A stretch of DNA of 64,000 nucleotides, from positions 34,115-98,114 of the forward strand of contig JAQGBZ010000237.1 in NCBI GenBank assembly GCA_034687125.1, written 5' to 3'. Position numbers and translations under genes: made by a program. Every line of letters begins with the position of its first letter. Position 1 is the first letter of the stretch. The notes beneath the pieces were generated by a model that worked only from the letters and a program-made list of their open reading frames with translations, made no database searches and was not told where the DNA came from. Of this stretch, positions 49,356 to 62,001 are shown piece by piece. This DNA is from Neelides folsomi. Lineage: Eukaryota; Arthropoda; Collembola; Neelipleona; Neelidae.

Positions 49356-52300
49356 GAGGTAAATGTTAGTATTGTATAAACTGATAAAATCTAAAAACTG
49401 AATTTTATTATATTTATATAAATAATAGATGTATGAGTATTTTATAAACTGAACTGAAATTCATATATATTTATTATTTCATTTTTCATGTCCAATTTGT
49501 GAAAGAAAATGAGCCGAAGAAACTTGTGAACAAAACTTAAACTTTTTCACATTGATTCTTATACGGGATTTCTTATAGGATTTCCTTCAGGATAAATTTT
49601 GATGACTTTTGGATATTTTCAATAGATTTGCTTTAGATGTCGGGGATTTGACATGAGTGACGTTTGACTTGAGTTGTAACGACGGGTGAAGCGAGAAATA
49701 AATGACAAGGTGTTTTGAGTCAATTAGGTTTCTTCTTCCAGAAGGAGCGTCGAGTTCCTCACCAACCCAACGACTGAAACAACCAAAAGAACGGAAGGAC
49801 AAAATTCGGAAAATCTCGCAAGCGCAGCTTTTTTTCAAGAGCCGTTTCTCTCTCAAGACTCAGAACTCAACATAAAGTAAATAGAAAAATCCCCAACCAG
49901 CAGTTTCTTCATCAAAAACCAAAACTAGGACTTACTCAATTTTGACACAATTTTTTTGAAATAGGTGGGGGAATTTACAGGGGATTAAAAGTCGCGAAAA
50001 TGGCGATAAATTTAAAACCAGCATAATTTGAAATAAGCGGGTAATTTAATAATGGCGGGCAATTTAAAAGAAATTTTAAATAGCTGGTAATTTGAAAATA
50101 ATTGAAAATTTGAACACTTGAACTTCAAAATTAGAAGGGGACTAAAGAGAGTCTAAAGAGAGCGGAAGATTTTAAATGAGCGGTAATTAAAAATATTCGT
50201 GTCATCGGTGTTTGAATTGGTTATGGGTTACTTGAAGTGTTCTTCAGGAAACCTCTTGTAATTTAATTCATGAGGAGGAAAGTTGGAAGTTTTTAATTTA
50301 AAACTTTCCTCTGTTTCCAAAGTCGAAAGCCGCAAGGACGTTGGCTGATGAAAGTTTTATTCTCCCTTTGGAACCACAGGAATAATAATCCTCACGACCT
50401 TCCTTAATTCACCCAATTAAAATTTAACAAATTTTAAAAGTTGAAAATGAGCTTCTTTCTTTTCATCTGTCACTCAAAATCAAAATTGGTCAAAATTTAA
50501 GACTTTTAAATATTTTTTAACTCAAATTTTAACTTTTTATTTAATTTTTAATGTTTAAATGTTCTTTTAATGTTTTACACTTTCTAGTTAATTTTTAACA
50601 CACTTTCAGTTTTTATAAACTTTCCAACATTTTCTTCCTTTTTTCTTCCTTTTTTCAAGTTTTTTCTTTCCAAGTGTTAAATTTGAATTACGCGGAGTAA
50701 ATTCAAATTTAAGGGTGGTTTTTATTTCTAACTTACCATGGTTACCATTACCATAGATACCATTTTACCATTGCAATTTGCATTGGCAAAAGTGTAAATT
50801 GTTGTTAAGTACTCAATTCAAATTTCACCCGCGTTTACTTTTAATAATCGCTTAGTTTAGGTTTTATAAACTTGATCATATTTAGTTTCCTCACGTCCTA
50901 CTTGGAATTCTTTTCGTAAAGGAGATTCCATTGAAGTTATTTTAATTCCTTTCTAAAGCCATTTAAAGTAATTTATAAAGTCTTTCAAGGAGTCATTTAA
51001 GGAATGATTTAAATGAGGGAATTGAAATATCGAATAAAATTGTTTAAATGTTTAACATTTTAATGGTTTTTTGATTAAAATTAGGAGCCGAGCGGATGTT
51101 AAATTATTCTCCAATAGTTGTTCCCTTCAAATGTGATTTGAATTTAAATTCACCTCGTTTCTCCCCGATCTCTCCGAATTTGAAATTCGAACTGCCAATA
51201 TCAATTTGTTCCCGACCCCCGACGCGTCTCCTTAAAATACATCACTTTTATTCTTTCACTTTATTGGAAGTTCCTAAAGGAAGTCGGGGATCAAAAAGGG
51301 TCGAAAAAATAAATAATTTATTTGAGCTGTTTAGGAATGTCAATTGAAGGGATTGAAACCAAAGGCCTCATTTAACTCCTTTTATTCCAAAGCGGAAATT
51401 AAATGAATAATTAAATAAAACTAGTAAATAATTAAACATCTAACAACGGCCTTAATTCACTTCCTTATCCAAACACATTTCCCAAGACTTCCTTCAATTC
51501 CTGCACTTACATTTGATACAAATAACGTTAAAGAGCAAATGTAAAAGAAAGCTAAAAAAGCTAAAATCCTTTTTCCTAGGAAAAGAATTGGGTTGGAAAA
51601 TGTTTGGAAAGAACGTGTTTGAAAATGCGCGGGTTTAAAAAATAATGAGGATGAGTTAACTGGGAAAAGAAATTAAATTTAAATTGACTTTCTTTCTCAG
51701 TTGTTGTAAATGTTGGATTCCGGGGGGAATATTTTATTGGCCTTTAAAGAGAAGGACAATTGAGCATTAAATGAAAGAAAATTTGATCGTAAACCACGTG
51801 GAGAAGATTCATTAAACCCCTTTACGACTCCCAATATACTCACAACACAAATTACAATATTCAAACACATATCTAAATATCTATGCAATCAACATTAAAA
51901 CTTTAATTATAATATGAACTATACCATATATTTGTGTATAATACCTATACTGTATTATATATACACTTTATACACATATTTCTCAATATCCAATTGAAAA
52001 TTTCAGTATATTTACCATTAAACTCAATTTGAGTTTCCCGCGATTTTCAAAAGTAATAGCTAAATGTAGTTAGCTAAATGTTATTAACTAAATGCTGCTA
52101 AATTAGCTAAATTGCAATATTGAATAAAAATACATTTTTGCAACCCCCCGCGAATTTATAAAAGCAATTGAAAGAAATCCCGCAATGCAATGTGGCTAAG
52201 CTTTTTTACTGCAAGTGTCTCATTAATGTTATTAACTTATTACGTATAAAATCATCTAATGTTGTTAACTTTATTTCTTTATATAACAATGAAGGGAATG

Positions 52301-53109
52301 ATAAAGATAAATGGTTAGATGTTAAAGCTGTTACATTAAACTAACTTATTATGACTTTATGACTTCTAAGTAAGTTTGTATGATTGTTTGTTTTCTATAG
52401 TTTTGTATATACTTTTGTACTTTGATGCGTATGGGAAAATCATAACAAATTGCCACATTGTCTTTTATGATATTTTCGCACTCAAAATGAAACTATTTAT
52501 TGTTCCCTTTTATAAACCTACTAAAAATGTCAATTTCATTGCGATGAGTTTATTTGATATCAATCCCTATACTTGACCATATGATGCAAAATACAATATA
52601 TATTTATTTGTGTATATCAATATATTTATTTGTATATATACAGTATTGTAGTTTACATATTATGTAGTACATGAAATATATTGCTATATAGGTACAGATA
52701 TATGGTACAGATATACATAAGATTTTCCTATTATATTCAACTTCTGGAGAACATTCGATTTAACATTGAGAACATTTTTATTTTCATGTTCCTGGATATA
52801 CTGAATATCTTGAGTAGATGTTTACAATGTAACTGCGGTATATGGTTAATACAGTATACATAATATATTGTACATAATGTATTGTATCGTCTAATGTCGA
52901 ATGATCTGTATGAGATAAGGGAATAAATAGAGTGTGTGAAATAAAGAAATTATGTTTATGTTCCCCGCCATCATTTGAAAGTGGAGTGAATAAACAAATG
53001 TGAATCACTTTCTTTTACACAGAGCATAAATCACCAAAAGTTTATTTAACTGTCCCAACACTCCCCCAAGCCCAAAATGACATTTCCACCCAGAGGACCC
53101 AACATTCAC

Positions 53110-53215
53110 TTCACCATATATTTCGCCATACATTTCTCTATATATTTCTCCATACACTTCTCCATACATTTCTAATTCTAAATACATTTTCTTTCTCCAT
53201 ATGTTTCCTATACAT
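53110..53215. repeat. Degenerate tandem repeat, TTTCTCCATACA units
   Basis: Seven or so 12-16 bp units of the form CCATACATTTCT / CCATATATTTCT. The antisense frame reads repeated EMYGEIYGE-like residues, an artefact of the repeat. Confidence 0.7.
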
Positions 53216-55020
53216 TTCTTTGGAGTTTGAGTTTGCAATTCTCTTTAGATTTACTTCCTTCTTACACTTCCTTGTGCAAGGAAACAAATGGGTTTGGCAA
53301 TTACAAATGTAGATCTTTGCTTTCTCAAGACGGAACCGGAGACGGAATTTCACGCATTCACAAAATGACTTTCAAACTCTGAAAAGAAAGAATTTTATAT
53401 TAAAACTTTAGCTTATATTTTATATATTTAATATTCATTATCAGATAACTTTTATTTATTTTGTATTTTTATACAAATAAGTTATGTAAAAGTTATATGT
53501 ATTTAAGTTTTTTACATTATCTTCTTGTATAAAATATATCAAAATTCACCAGACATTGAATATCACAAGTTTCAGTTGAGCAGACATAAAAAATGAGAAT
53601 GGTAAATTACACGAAAAAAAGAGAGAACATTTGGAGTTGAGAAAAAATATGTAAACAAAACTTGGGTTTTTTTATATGTAAAGGGATAAGATCGAAATTG
53701 GGAAAAATAAGCCAAAGGGACACATGTGGAACTTTGGAATGGAAATTTCACATACAAAAGATTTCATTCTGCTCCAAGAAATTTTTGACGGAGATTTTTC
53801 TTTTCAATTTTCTGTCATTTTATTCAAGAATTGAAATTCTGGGAATGAATTTTAAATGAGTTTTAAATGAGTTTAAATAGTTGGTAATTTATTTTTGTAA
53901 TAAAAATGAACATTTTAAGAATTCTTGGATTTTAAGAATAAAAATAATCGAATCGATCTAAATCGAACAACGGATTTTAAATCGAACAATGGATTTTTAA
54001 AAGTTAATAAACTGAATAAAAATAAAATTGGAATTTTATAGATTCTTGAAGATTATTAGATTTATAACATTTATATGAAGTCTACTATGTACTAGATATA
54101 CAGTACATAGTACAGTATATCATATACATGCTAAAGTAAGAGATATCTAGAGTTTCTAGAGTAACTTACTTATAATGCGGATGCACATCTGTGGATATGG
54201 TGCATATGTTTGAATGTGTGGATTTAAATATGATTATATAAATGGATATAAGGAGTGAATAATTATTGAAGCGAGTTAAAGGGTTCTCTCTAACAAGGCG
54301 TCCAAATGAGAAGAATGTCGAGCAAATGAGAATTCCGAGGACGAGAAAAGAAATACTACAACGGTCGGATAGTTTGGCTTGATCCAATTTCCTTTCTTCT
54401 CAATCCATTCAAAATATTCACAATGGATTCAATTGGATGGTGAAAAGAAATGAAAAAGATCTTGACAATTCAACACACGTCATTTTATTCAAAATTTTAA
54501 TAATAATTATTTAATTACAATTAATATTTAATTTTTAATACTTTTACAATTTTAATACTAATTACTATTAATGTTTAATTTTTAAGAATAAGTATAAAAT
54601 AAAGATCGATTATAAAAAACAATTATTTTATTGAAAAATAATAACTTTTGGTGTCTTGGGTCTTGGATGAGTTATGAGTTATGAGTTTGGAGAAAGTTGT
54701 GTAAGAAATAGCGTGGATTTTGTTCATTAACTGAAACTTGGTTTCTTCTTTGAATCTTGTTAGTGAGATGTTGCATGGGAAGTTGAAACATCTGAAAGTT
54801 CTATCTCTTTCCCTCTCACGCGAAATAAACGTTTCTTTATCTTTAATTCCGCATTTCTTTTAAAACTCATTTCACGTTTGCTTTAACCTTCAAATTCTAA
54901 AACTTTTTCTATATCCTTTTTTAAAATTCCCATTAAATTCTTCAATGGAAATTCAACTTCAATCTACCAATATTAATTTAAAATTTAACAACCCAACTAC
55001 TTAATATAAAAACCAAATTG

Positions 55021-55130
55021 AAAAATTTCAATTTGTAAAATTTCAATTACAAAATTTCAATTGGAAAATTTCAATTGCAAGATTTTAATTACAAAATTTC
55101 AATGTCAAAATTTCAATTTGTGAAATTGTA
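55021..55130. repeat. 14-bp tandem repeat, AAAATTTCAATTAC units
   Basis: About seven imperfect copies of AAAATTTCAATTRS in direct succession over about 110 bp. Confidence 0.8.
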
Positions 55131-55591
55131 AAATTAAAGTTAATATTTGATCTTTGTGCCATTTTTGATCTTTTAAGTTTTTGTAATTTTAAGTTTTTAA
55201 GTCTGTAAATGATGCCCTTAGTAATTTGGGTTAATCATCCCAAGAGCAATTTTACTCATTTTAGTTTTTGTGTGGTTTGGGGTTATTTTAGGTTGTGTGA
55301 GTTTGTAAGTGTTTTGAAGTTGATCAAAAGCCTCGTTAACCCCCACATTCAAATTTGTTCACCAAAAAATTGAAATGAGCGGCCAAGAAAAGTTTTTCTA
55401 TTAAACTGTCAAAACATTCAAAGTTATGTTTTAAGCTCCAATGAACTTTTAATTCACTTCTAATGTAGAATAAAAATTTGCCATTATTAATTTCTACAAA
55501 AGAAAAAAACCATTGACCAAACTGAGGAAATTTTCAAACAAAAAATTTATTGCTTAAATCTTCCAATAAATACAAATAAAATTATTAATTA

Positions 55592-56241
55592 TTAATATCG
55601 AGCATTATAAATATAATTATTCGTACCTTGAAAATAAAGTTTTAGTATATTGTTACAAAATAATTTTATACATGTTGGTTTACCACACGCTTGACTTGAA
55701 TCTTTAGGGAGATTATATATGTAAAAACATCCAGCATTATTAGTTGTGAAAAATACACCCTGATTAAGACTAAATATAATGGTTGTGAAAGGAATAGCTT
55801 CAAAAAGAGTTAGACTTCCCAAACATTGAATTAAATTAGAAGATTCAGCAAGAGGTGTTGGATTTGGATCTGCACTTGTGTGGGCAACAAATTTACTACA
55901 GAAAATGGACAAATCGCAATTACCCTTGTCATTAGAAAAATCCCGATTCATTGTTTCATTCGGGAAATGAGATTTCTGAAAAAAATAATAAATTGATATT
56001 AAAATAAATTTAAAGTTATTCATGAATTCACTGAATTGGTGTTTACATATTACAAAAAAGTTAATAGAAATTTTTATTTAAAAATACTAATTGTTAATAC
56101 GTCAATAATAAAAATATTTACTAATTTTTAATACATTACCTTTTCTGTCATGTCCAAAGTGGAATTAACAGCTGATACTTTTGTGATTTCATTATTGACA
56201 ATAATGATAAATGTGAAAAATGCGAAAAACTTAGAAATCAT
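55592..56241 (-). CDS. Small secreted cysteine-containing protein, 161 aa
   Basis: Two exons: 56241-56140 (34 codons, signal peptide MISKFFAFFTFIIIVNN, cleavage likely near KVSA) and 55975-55592 (TAA). The donor GTAATG and an acceptor with a T-rich tract (ATTTTTTTCAG) give a phase 0 join. The mature part is about 137 residues with seven cysteines (CDLSIFC, IQCLGS, AGCFYIY, QACGKPTCIK, FCNN), so at least two or three disulfides are likely, and it is probably exported. AATAAA follows 41 bases after the stop (55551-55546). I do not recognise the family. It faces away from the lipocalin array, whose first gene starts 1.9 kb away on the other strand. Confidence 0.6.
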
Positions 56242-58127
56242 TTTTGTGAAATAAATTGGAGGAATCTGAAAATATTTGAACGAATATTTAACTGATACTG
56301 TTCTGAAGTCTAGATGAATGTTATTTTATATCACTAATTTAATTCTCCCTATTCAGGTACATGAAATAAACATAAGGATTTAACTTTCTAAAGTAAACAT
56401 CGAGCAAGGCAAAAGGATTGGAATTTTTTTACCGATTAACAAGTATTCTATTTTGGAATTAAAGTTGAATAATTCCGACAAAAGACAAAACCTTTTCCTA
56501 ATCCAACTCAACCTTTTTAATTCTCTTTCACGAAAATGAGAAATATTAAACTTAGATAAATTTCAACGGAGATTTTATATCGCGTGGCGCCAGGTCTCAT
56601 AAGTAGCTAAATAGGGTGAATATAACGCGTGTAAATGTGTGAATATTCTGAATATGTACAGGGTGGGGCATAAGTTGCATTCTTTTTTAAAAATTAAATA
56701 TGATTAATTTCATTCATATTTGAGGATTTTTTTAGAAATTGGGCAATTTGAACTTTTTCCTATCTTTGACTTTCTTGAAGTTCTTGACACTCAAAACCAC
56801 AAAGATTTACGACGCGGTGGAAAAAATCCGAACGGGGGAATAAATTGATGAAATGAAGATATTTTATTTCTCCTTAACTTTTCCCCTCCTTGGACTGGAA
56901 ATGGCAAATCAATAAAGATTGGTAAATCAAAGATAAATCTTCAACACTTTCCTTCACTTCATTCATTTCAAATTCAAGTTTTCCCAAAGTCCATTTTTCC
57001 CATTTTTTCCTCTTTTCTTCATATAAAATAATCCGCACTTCATAATTCATTTTCTTGTCTTTTTGTCTATTTGAAGTGTGGCGGGAGAAGAAAAAATATG
57101 AAAAATGTTTCTTAAGTTTCTTTGTTCTTGTGATTTTGATCAATTCAGACGCTTCTCTTTTTCATCTTCATTGACTTCTTCCCCTGCAGAAGTCGACATT
57201 TAAATGAAGGAAAACTTTTCTTTTTCTTTCTTACATTCATTCTCTCGTTCTCTTTCTCGTTCTCATTCCTGACTGTGGTTTTTGGGTTAGGAAGTGTAAT
57301 TGAAAGATAATCATTCCAATGTGGAGAGAAAACCAAAAGAGTTGATGGATGGAGAAGGATGAGTTGAAGCCGTTAGAGATATAAGGATAAGGAAACCGAG
57401 TCATTTACCAAGATGAGAAAGAATCATAAGAGAGAAATGAAGAACCATAGGGGAAAACCATAGGGAATAAGATAGGGAAATGTATAGGAGAAAAGCATAG
57501 GGAAGAAGCATAGGAAGAAAATGCGAAAAAAGACTTTCCCAACCAAGTTGCAAATTCCACCAAAGGATTTTCTCCCGATCGATCAAAGTCACAAGTTCCC
57601 AATATGGTCCTTTACTTCAACCAAACTGGGAAACAAATTAATTAAATCTTTTTTCTTAAATGAAAAACCTATGATTCATTAATTCATTTATTTATTGTCA
57701 ACTTCATTTGTTAATTGTCAAACTAAGGTTGTTTTAATAAAAGCCAAATACTGTATTTGTAAGTAGACCTTATTTATTAATTACCTTTTAACAATTAGCA
57801 CTTCACAAATACTAAATCACAAGTTGATCCTTAAAATGATTCTCCTTTATAAAAGCAACAGATTGTGATTCTTATCTGCTACAGGCTACAGATATTATGC
57901 ACATATTAAATTAAAACTTTATCAATTATCGAGTAATTAAACTAGGTAAGTATTAATTAAAAATGCGTTATAAAATTACAATTTAGATTATTTATCATGT
58001 AATGATGTAATGCATTGTAGTGCAATGTAAATTATGAATATTTATTCGTAATCACTATACGTAATTGTTACAGTATAATTTCAATATTGACGGCAAATTA
58101 TTTTTTTAATTATTTGAAACTATAAAA
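56242..58127. other. Spacer between divergent secreted-protein gene and lipocalin array
   Basis: 1.9 kb with a solo MITE end at 56657 and a purine-rich stretch with repeated ACCATAGGGAA-like units at about 57440-57525. I see no gene here. It should contain two divergent promoters. Confidence 0.5.
56657..56695. mobile_element. MITE-like element, solo left end
   Basis: TACAGGGTGGGGCATAAGTT then GCATTCTTTTTTAA matches the left arm of the family, but no right arm follows. It is a truncated or decayed copy in the spacer between the small secreted gene and the lipocalin array. Confidence 0.55.
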
Positions 58128-58863
58128 ATGAATTATTTTATTTTGATCATCTCTGTGTTTTTTCCATTATTCATAAATGGGCAATTTATTTGTAAAGATA
58201 TTCCTGTTCAACAGAATCTCGATGTTCGAAAGGTAAAATTGTTAAAATAAAAAATATTACACAAATAATTTATTTACATTATTTAAAAAAATTATCGCAG
58301 CTTGTAGGTCAATGGAACGTGATAAAAATTGGAGCGACTGAAAACACCATAAGGGAAGATTTAACTACACCGTGTTTGAAAATTGATTTTATTAATTTAT
58401 TTCCACAACGGAATGATACATACGCTGCAAAATGAACCCGGACGTTGGAAATATGACCAAATCACCATTTCCCGTAATTAAAAATTTTCTAATTTTGTTC
58501 CTGAATTAAATCTTTCATCAATTAATTTATTTAATATAATAATAATTTAATTTGAATTGACTTAATTGTAAAATATTTAACCATGCTGATATTTCAGATG
58601 AGGAATCAATCACAAATGTTGATATGAGTGTTCACGTTCTACATTCAGATTACGAAAACGCTTTAGTGTTAGTTTGCTATGAAATGGAAGCGTCGGGAGT
58701 TATCGGAAAAGGTTTATACGTTGGAATGCTAAGCAAAAATTTCACAATTGAACAAGATGTTGTCGCAGCTTATAATATTATTTTGGAGACCCATGGAATG
58801 GAAAATATTCCATTAGTTGAGTCAAAACACGATCAAGATTGTCCAAATGAATACGATCTTTGA
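58128..58863 (+). pseudogene. Lipocalin copy 1, broken by a 71-bp deletion
   Basis: Exons are 58128-58232 (signal peptide MNYFILIISVFFPLFING), 58301-58473 and 58598-58863. The lipocalin signatures remain: GQW (motif 1, LVGQWNVIKIG) and SDY (motif 2, VLHSDYENALVLVC). Exon 2 is 173 nt against 244 nt in copies 2 and 3. A 71-nt block is missing between two CTGCA repeats seen in copy 3, so the frame ends at TGA 58433-58435, inside what was a beta-strand region. Exon 3 is still open. Intact relatives are copies 2 and 4 downstream. AATAAA lies at 58921. Confidence 0.8.
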
Positions 58864-59275
58864 ATTTACTAATTAATTTTGTATATGAATTAAATTTATT
58901 AAAGTTAACTTTAAATGTGAAATAAAAATATTCAATAAAAAGTCCGCTCCTATTCATTTTCAAGTTTTGGCGCATAACTTTATTATAAATTAAAACCGGG
59001 AAATGTCAAATGCCATCTGAAACCACTTTGATAAAGATAAAAGCGGTGCAATCCAATTAAGCACCATGGGTAACCTTAAATTATATGACATTTTAATCTC
59101 TTCATTGTGTATCATTATCGTTTCTTAATTAGAATTACACAATCAAATTCCAATTTAGATTAAATGCTATATAATATTTATTCATAGGTAATAAAACTGC
59201 ATTAAAGATCCTCAGTAATTGGATTTTTTCATTAACAAGACTTCTTGTAGCTAAATATATTCCTAATTATTAAAA

Positions 59276-60216
59276 ATGAAATATTTAATTTTTATAATCA
59301 CTTTCATTTATATACCAATTTACATAAATGGACAATTCATTTGTAAGGATTTTCAAGTCCAAGCGGATCTGGATGTTCAAAAGGTAAGAAAATTGTTAAA
59401 AGGCGTTAAGAGAACTAAATTGTAATTGGATTACATAATTAATAATAATTAATTATTACATTGTGATTAACATAATGATAATTTTATATAAAAATTGACA
59501 TAGCTTGTAGGTCAATGGAATGTTATCAAAATTGGTGAAGGTCCAAATCGAGTAAATGATGATTTTGTAACACCTTGTTTGAAAATCGATTTCATTAATT
59601 TGTTTCCTCACCGAAACGACGTCTACACGGCATTTATTCATTCCTTTATTCAACTTCCCTATAAAAGCCTTTTAATGCATGGAATTACAATTCCCAATGT
59701 ACAAAATGAACCAGGACGTTGGAAATATTCTGAAGTTATTATTTCTCGTAATTGAAAATATTTTATTCTCAATATATTTCAACATACCAATAGAGGGTGG
59801 GTCATAAATTGCTTTTTTTAAAATAAACTATCCTATAAAAAAGCAACGTATGGCTCACCCTGTATATGTATATTATTGAATAATTTTTAAAATGACCATT
59901 TAATGATATTTAATTTATTAAATGTAGTAAAAAATTAATGTATGATATTTCAGATAACGATTCATTCAAAGTTACTGACTTGAGTGTCCATGTGCTTCAT
60001 TCAGATTATGAAACGGCTTTAGTATTAGCTTGCCAGGATTATGAAAGATTGGGATCAAATGTAAAAGGTTTTTATGTTGGAATGCTTAGCAGAAATTTTA
60101 CAATTGAAGATGATGTTGTCGCATCTTATAGAGAAATTTTGAATTCGTATGGAATGAACACTCCTTTTTATGATTCACAACACGATCTTGCATGTCCAAA
60201 TGAATATGACATTTGA
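59276..60216 (+). CDS. Lipocalin copy 2 (ApoD/Lazarillo-like, intact, 204 aa)
   Basis: Exons are 59276-59383, 59504-59747 and 59954-60216 (615 nt). A signal peptide (MKYLIFIITFIYIPIYING) precedes a mature chain with FICKD, the lipocalin motif LVGQWNVIKIG (G-x-W), and VLHSDYETALVLAC, the S/TDY motif followed by a Cys as in ApoD-type lipocalins. It ends DLACPNEYDI. Four conserved cysteines suggest two disulfides. Predicted to be a secreted eight-stranded barrel binding a small hydrophobic ligand; the ligand is unknown. Intron phases match the other copies. Intron 2 carries a MITE-like element. AATAAA is near 60265. Head-to-tail with copies 1, 3 and 4. Confidence 0.88.
59791..59864. mobile_element. 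MITE-like palindromic element
   Basis: A 74-bp foldback with left arm TAGAGGGTGGGTCATAAATT then GCTTTTTT and right arm AAAAAGCAACGTATGGCTCA ending CCCTGTA. It sits in intron 2 of lipocalin copy 2 and is absent from the same intron of copies 1, 3 and 4, so it probably inserted after the lipocalin duplications. Confidence 0.7.
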
Positions 60217-60601
60217 ATTGAGAGTTCTTATTTAAATTAATTCTCTATGTAAAAATATTTGTTAAATAAACATTTAATGAAAAATTTATATTTTGTCTAA
60301 CCAAAAGATTTTAATTATTGAAATCTAAATTTAGATAAAAATAAGTATTATTCAATTGCTTCGTAATTATAGAAGCAACTTTAAATTATTACATTATCAG
60401 ATACATTATTCAGATCATACATTATGAACATACATATATCGATAATTAATTAAAAATACACAATCAAAATTCAATTTAGATTAAATGTTATATATAGATA
60501 ATATTGTATTTATTCATAATCAGTGATCTAATTCATTAAAAATTCAATACTTTTGAATGCGTTTTATTATCAAGACTTACATTTTTCCTAAATTTTTAAC
60601 A

Positions 60602-61447
60602 ATGAAAATTTTAATTTCGATTATTTTACTTTTTTGTGGGACAATTTGTATAAATGGAGAGTTTAATTGTAATGATCTTCCAGTACAATCAAATCTCGAT
60701 GTTCATAAGGTAAAAATTAAAAATTGTTAAAAGAAAATAATAGAAAGATTTTATAACATACATAGAATTTAAGAATTACATAAATTTAATAAATGGTTAT
60801 TTTAAAAAAATTATTGCAGCTTGTAGGCCAATGGAATCTGATTAAAATCGGAGGGGATCAAAGTAAATTAAACCAAGAATTTACTGTAAATTGTTTGAAA
60901 GTTGATTTCATTAATTTATTTCCCCAACGCAATGACACTTTCGCTGCATTTAGTCATTCATTTTCTTTACACCCTGTCAAAAGTATTTATATGTTTGAAA
61001 TTACAATTCCCAATCTGCAAAATGAACCTGGACGTTGGAAATATTCAGAACTTCTTATTTCCCGTACTTAAACTTTTCTGATTTTTTAAATTTTTTTAAA
61101 ATCAGTATTTATTATGATTAATTAATTGATTAAATTAAACTTAATTGAAATTGGATTATTAAAACATATTTGTTATTCCAGATGAAGAGTCAATCACAAA
61201 TGATGATATGAGTTTTCATCTACTTCATACAGATTATGAAACAGCATTAGCAATAGCTTGCTGAGATTTTATTGTATCGGGACTTCACGCAAAAGGTTTA
61301 TTCCTTGGAATGCTAAGCAGGAATTTAACACTTGGAAATGATGTTGTCGCCGCTTATAATGAGACTTTGAAAAGTTATGGATTGGATTATATTAAATTCT
61401 ATGATTCGGAGCATGACAATGAATGTCCAAATGAATATGACATTTGA
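60602..61447 (+). pseudogene. Lipocalin copy 3, nonsense mutation in exon 3
   Basis: Exons are 60602-60709 (MKILISIILLFCGTICING), 60820-61063 and 61182-61447. Exons 1 and 2 are fully open and carry LVGQWNLIKIG. Exon 3 carries LLHTDYETALAIAC, then TGA at 61262-61264 in place of the Tyr or Gln codon seen in the other copies. The frame continues open to the normal end, CPNEYDI. The protein would lose about 60 C-terminal residues, including the last strands and the final Cys, so it is probably non-functional. AATAAA is near 61556. Confidence 0.8.
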
Positions 61448-62001
61448 ATTAATTAATTTCTACCAAAATTTGAAATTTATTATTGGTTAAATAATAAATT
61501 TTAATACATTCTCAATTTCATTTACAATTTGATAATAATGACACTAAATTAATGCAATAAAAATATAATTAAAACTGTTTCAATTAAGTTTTAATTTTTT
61601 CGCACTTGAATTTTAAATAACATAAAATTACCAAGATTCTATTATTGTTATCTATATAAAAATGTAGGATAAGCTCTTATCAATTATAGGAAACTTAAAA
61701 ATTGATTATATAGACTTTAATTAAGTGTTAATATTAGATACATATTTATAATTAATGTACTGTATAATTAATATTAGTAATACTTATTCTTATGGTACAT
61801 ACATATACATGCTGTACATGTTGATTTACAATTAAAAATATGTGTAATATTGCAAAATTCAATCAAATCAAATTTCAATTTAGATTAAATATTATAGGTA
61901 TATAATATTTATGCATAATAAGAACGCATTAAAATCAGTGGCAATAGGCAATTGCAAATTTCTATTTGTAAAAGTGCTTGTTTCTACATTGCATTATTAA
62001 A

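Larger units (their letters stand above)
41824..55591. other. Gene-poor region with minisatellites
   Basis: 13.8 kb without a gene I can support. It should hold the missing first exon of gene C, but I could not pick it out. The open frames are short, mostly lack an ATG context or splice partners, and have repeat-derived or low-complexity translations. Structured parts are listed separately (43560, 45130, 48785, 49301, 53110, 55021). Confidence 0.5.

Noticed and set aside
51814-51870. Minus-strand MCLNIVICVVSILGVVKG as the missing signal-peptide exon of gene C
   Set aside because: It is hydrophobic like a leader, but no donor in the required phase 2 follows, and similar hydrophobic stretches are common in AT-rich DNA.
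53005-53238. Minus-strand EMYGEVYGEIYRE-type repeat protein
   Set aside because: It derives entirely from the TTTCTCCATACA tandem repeat.
54166-54387. Minus-strand frame with ISFLVLGILICSTFFSFGRL as gene C exon 1 or a membrane protein
   Set aside because: It has no ATG start at the beginning of the frame and no supported splice partner.
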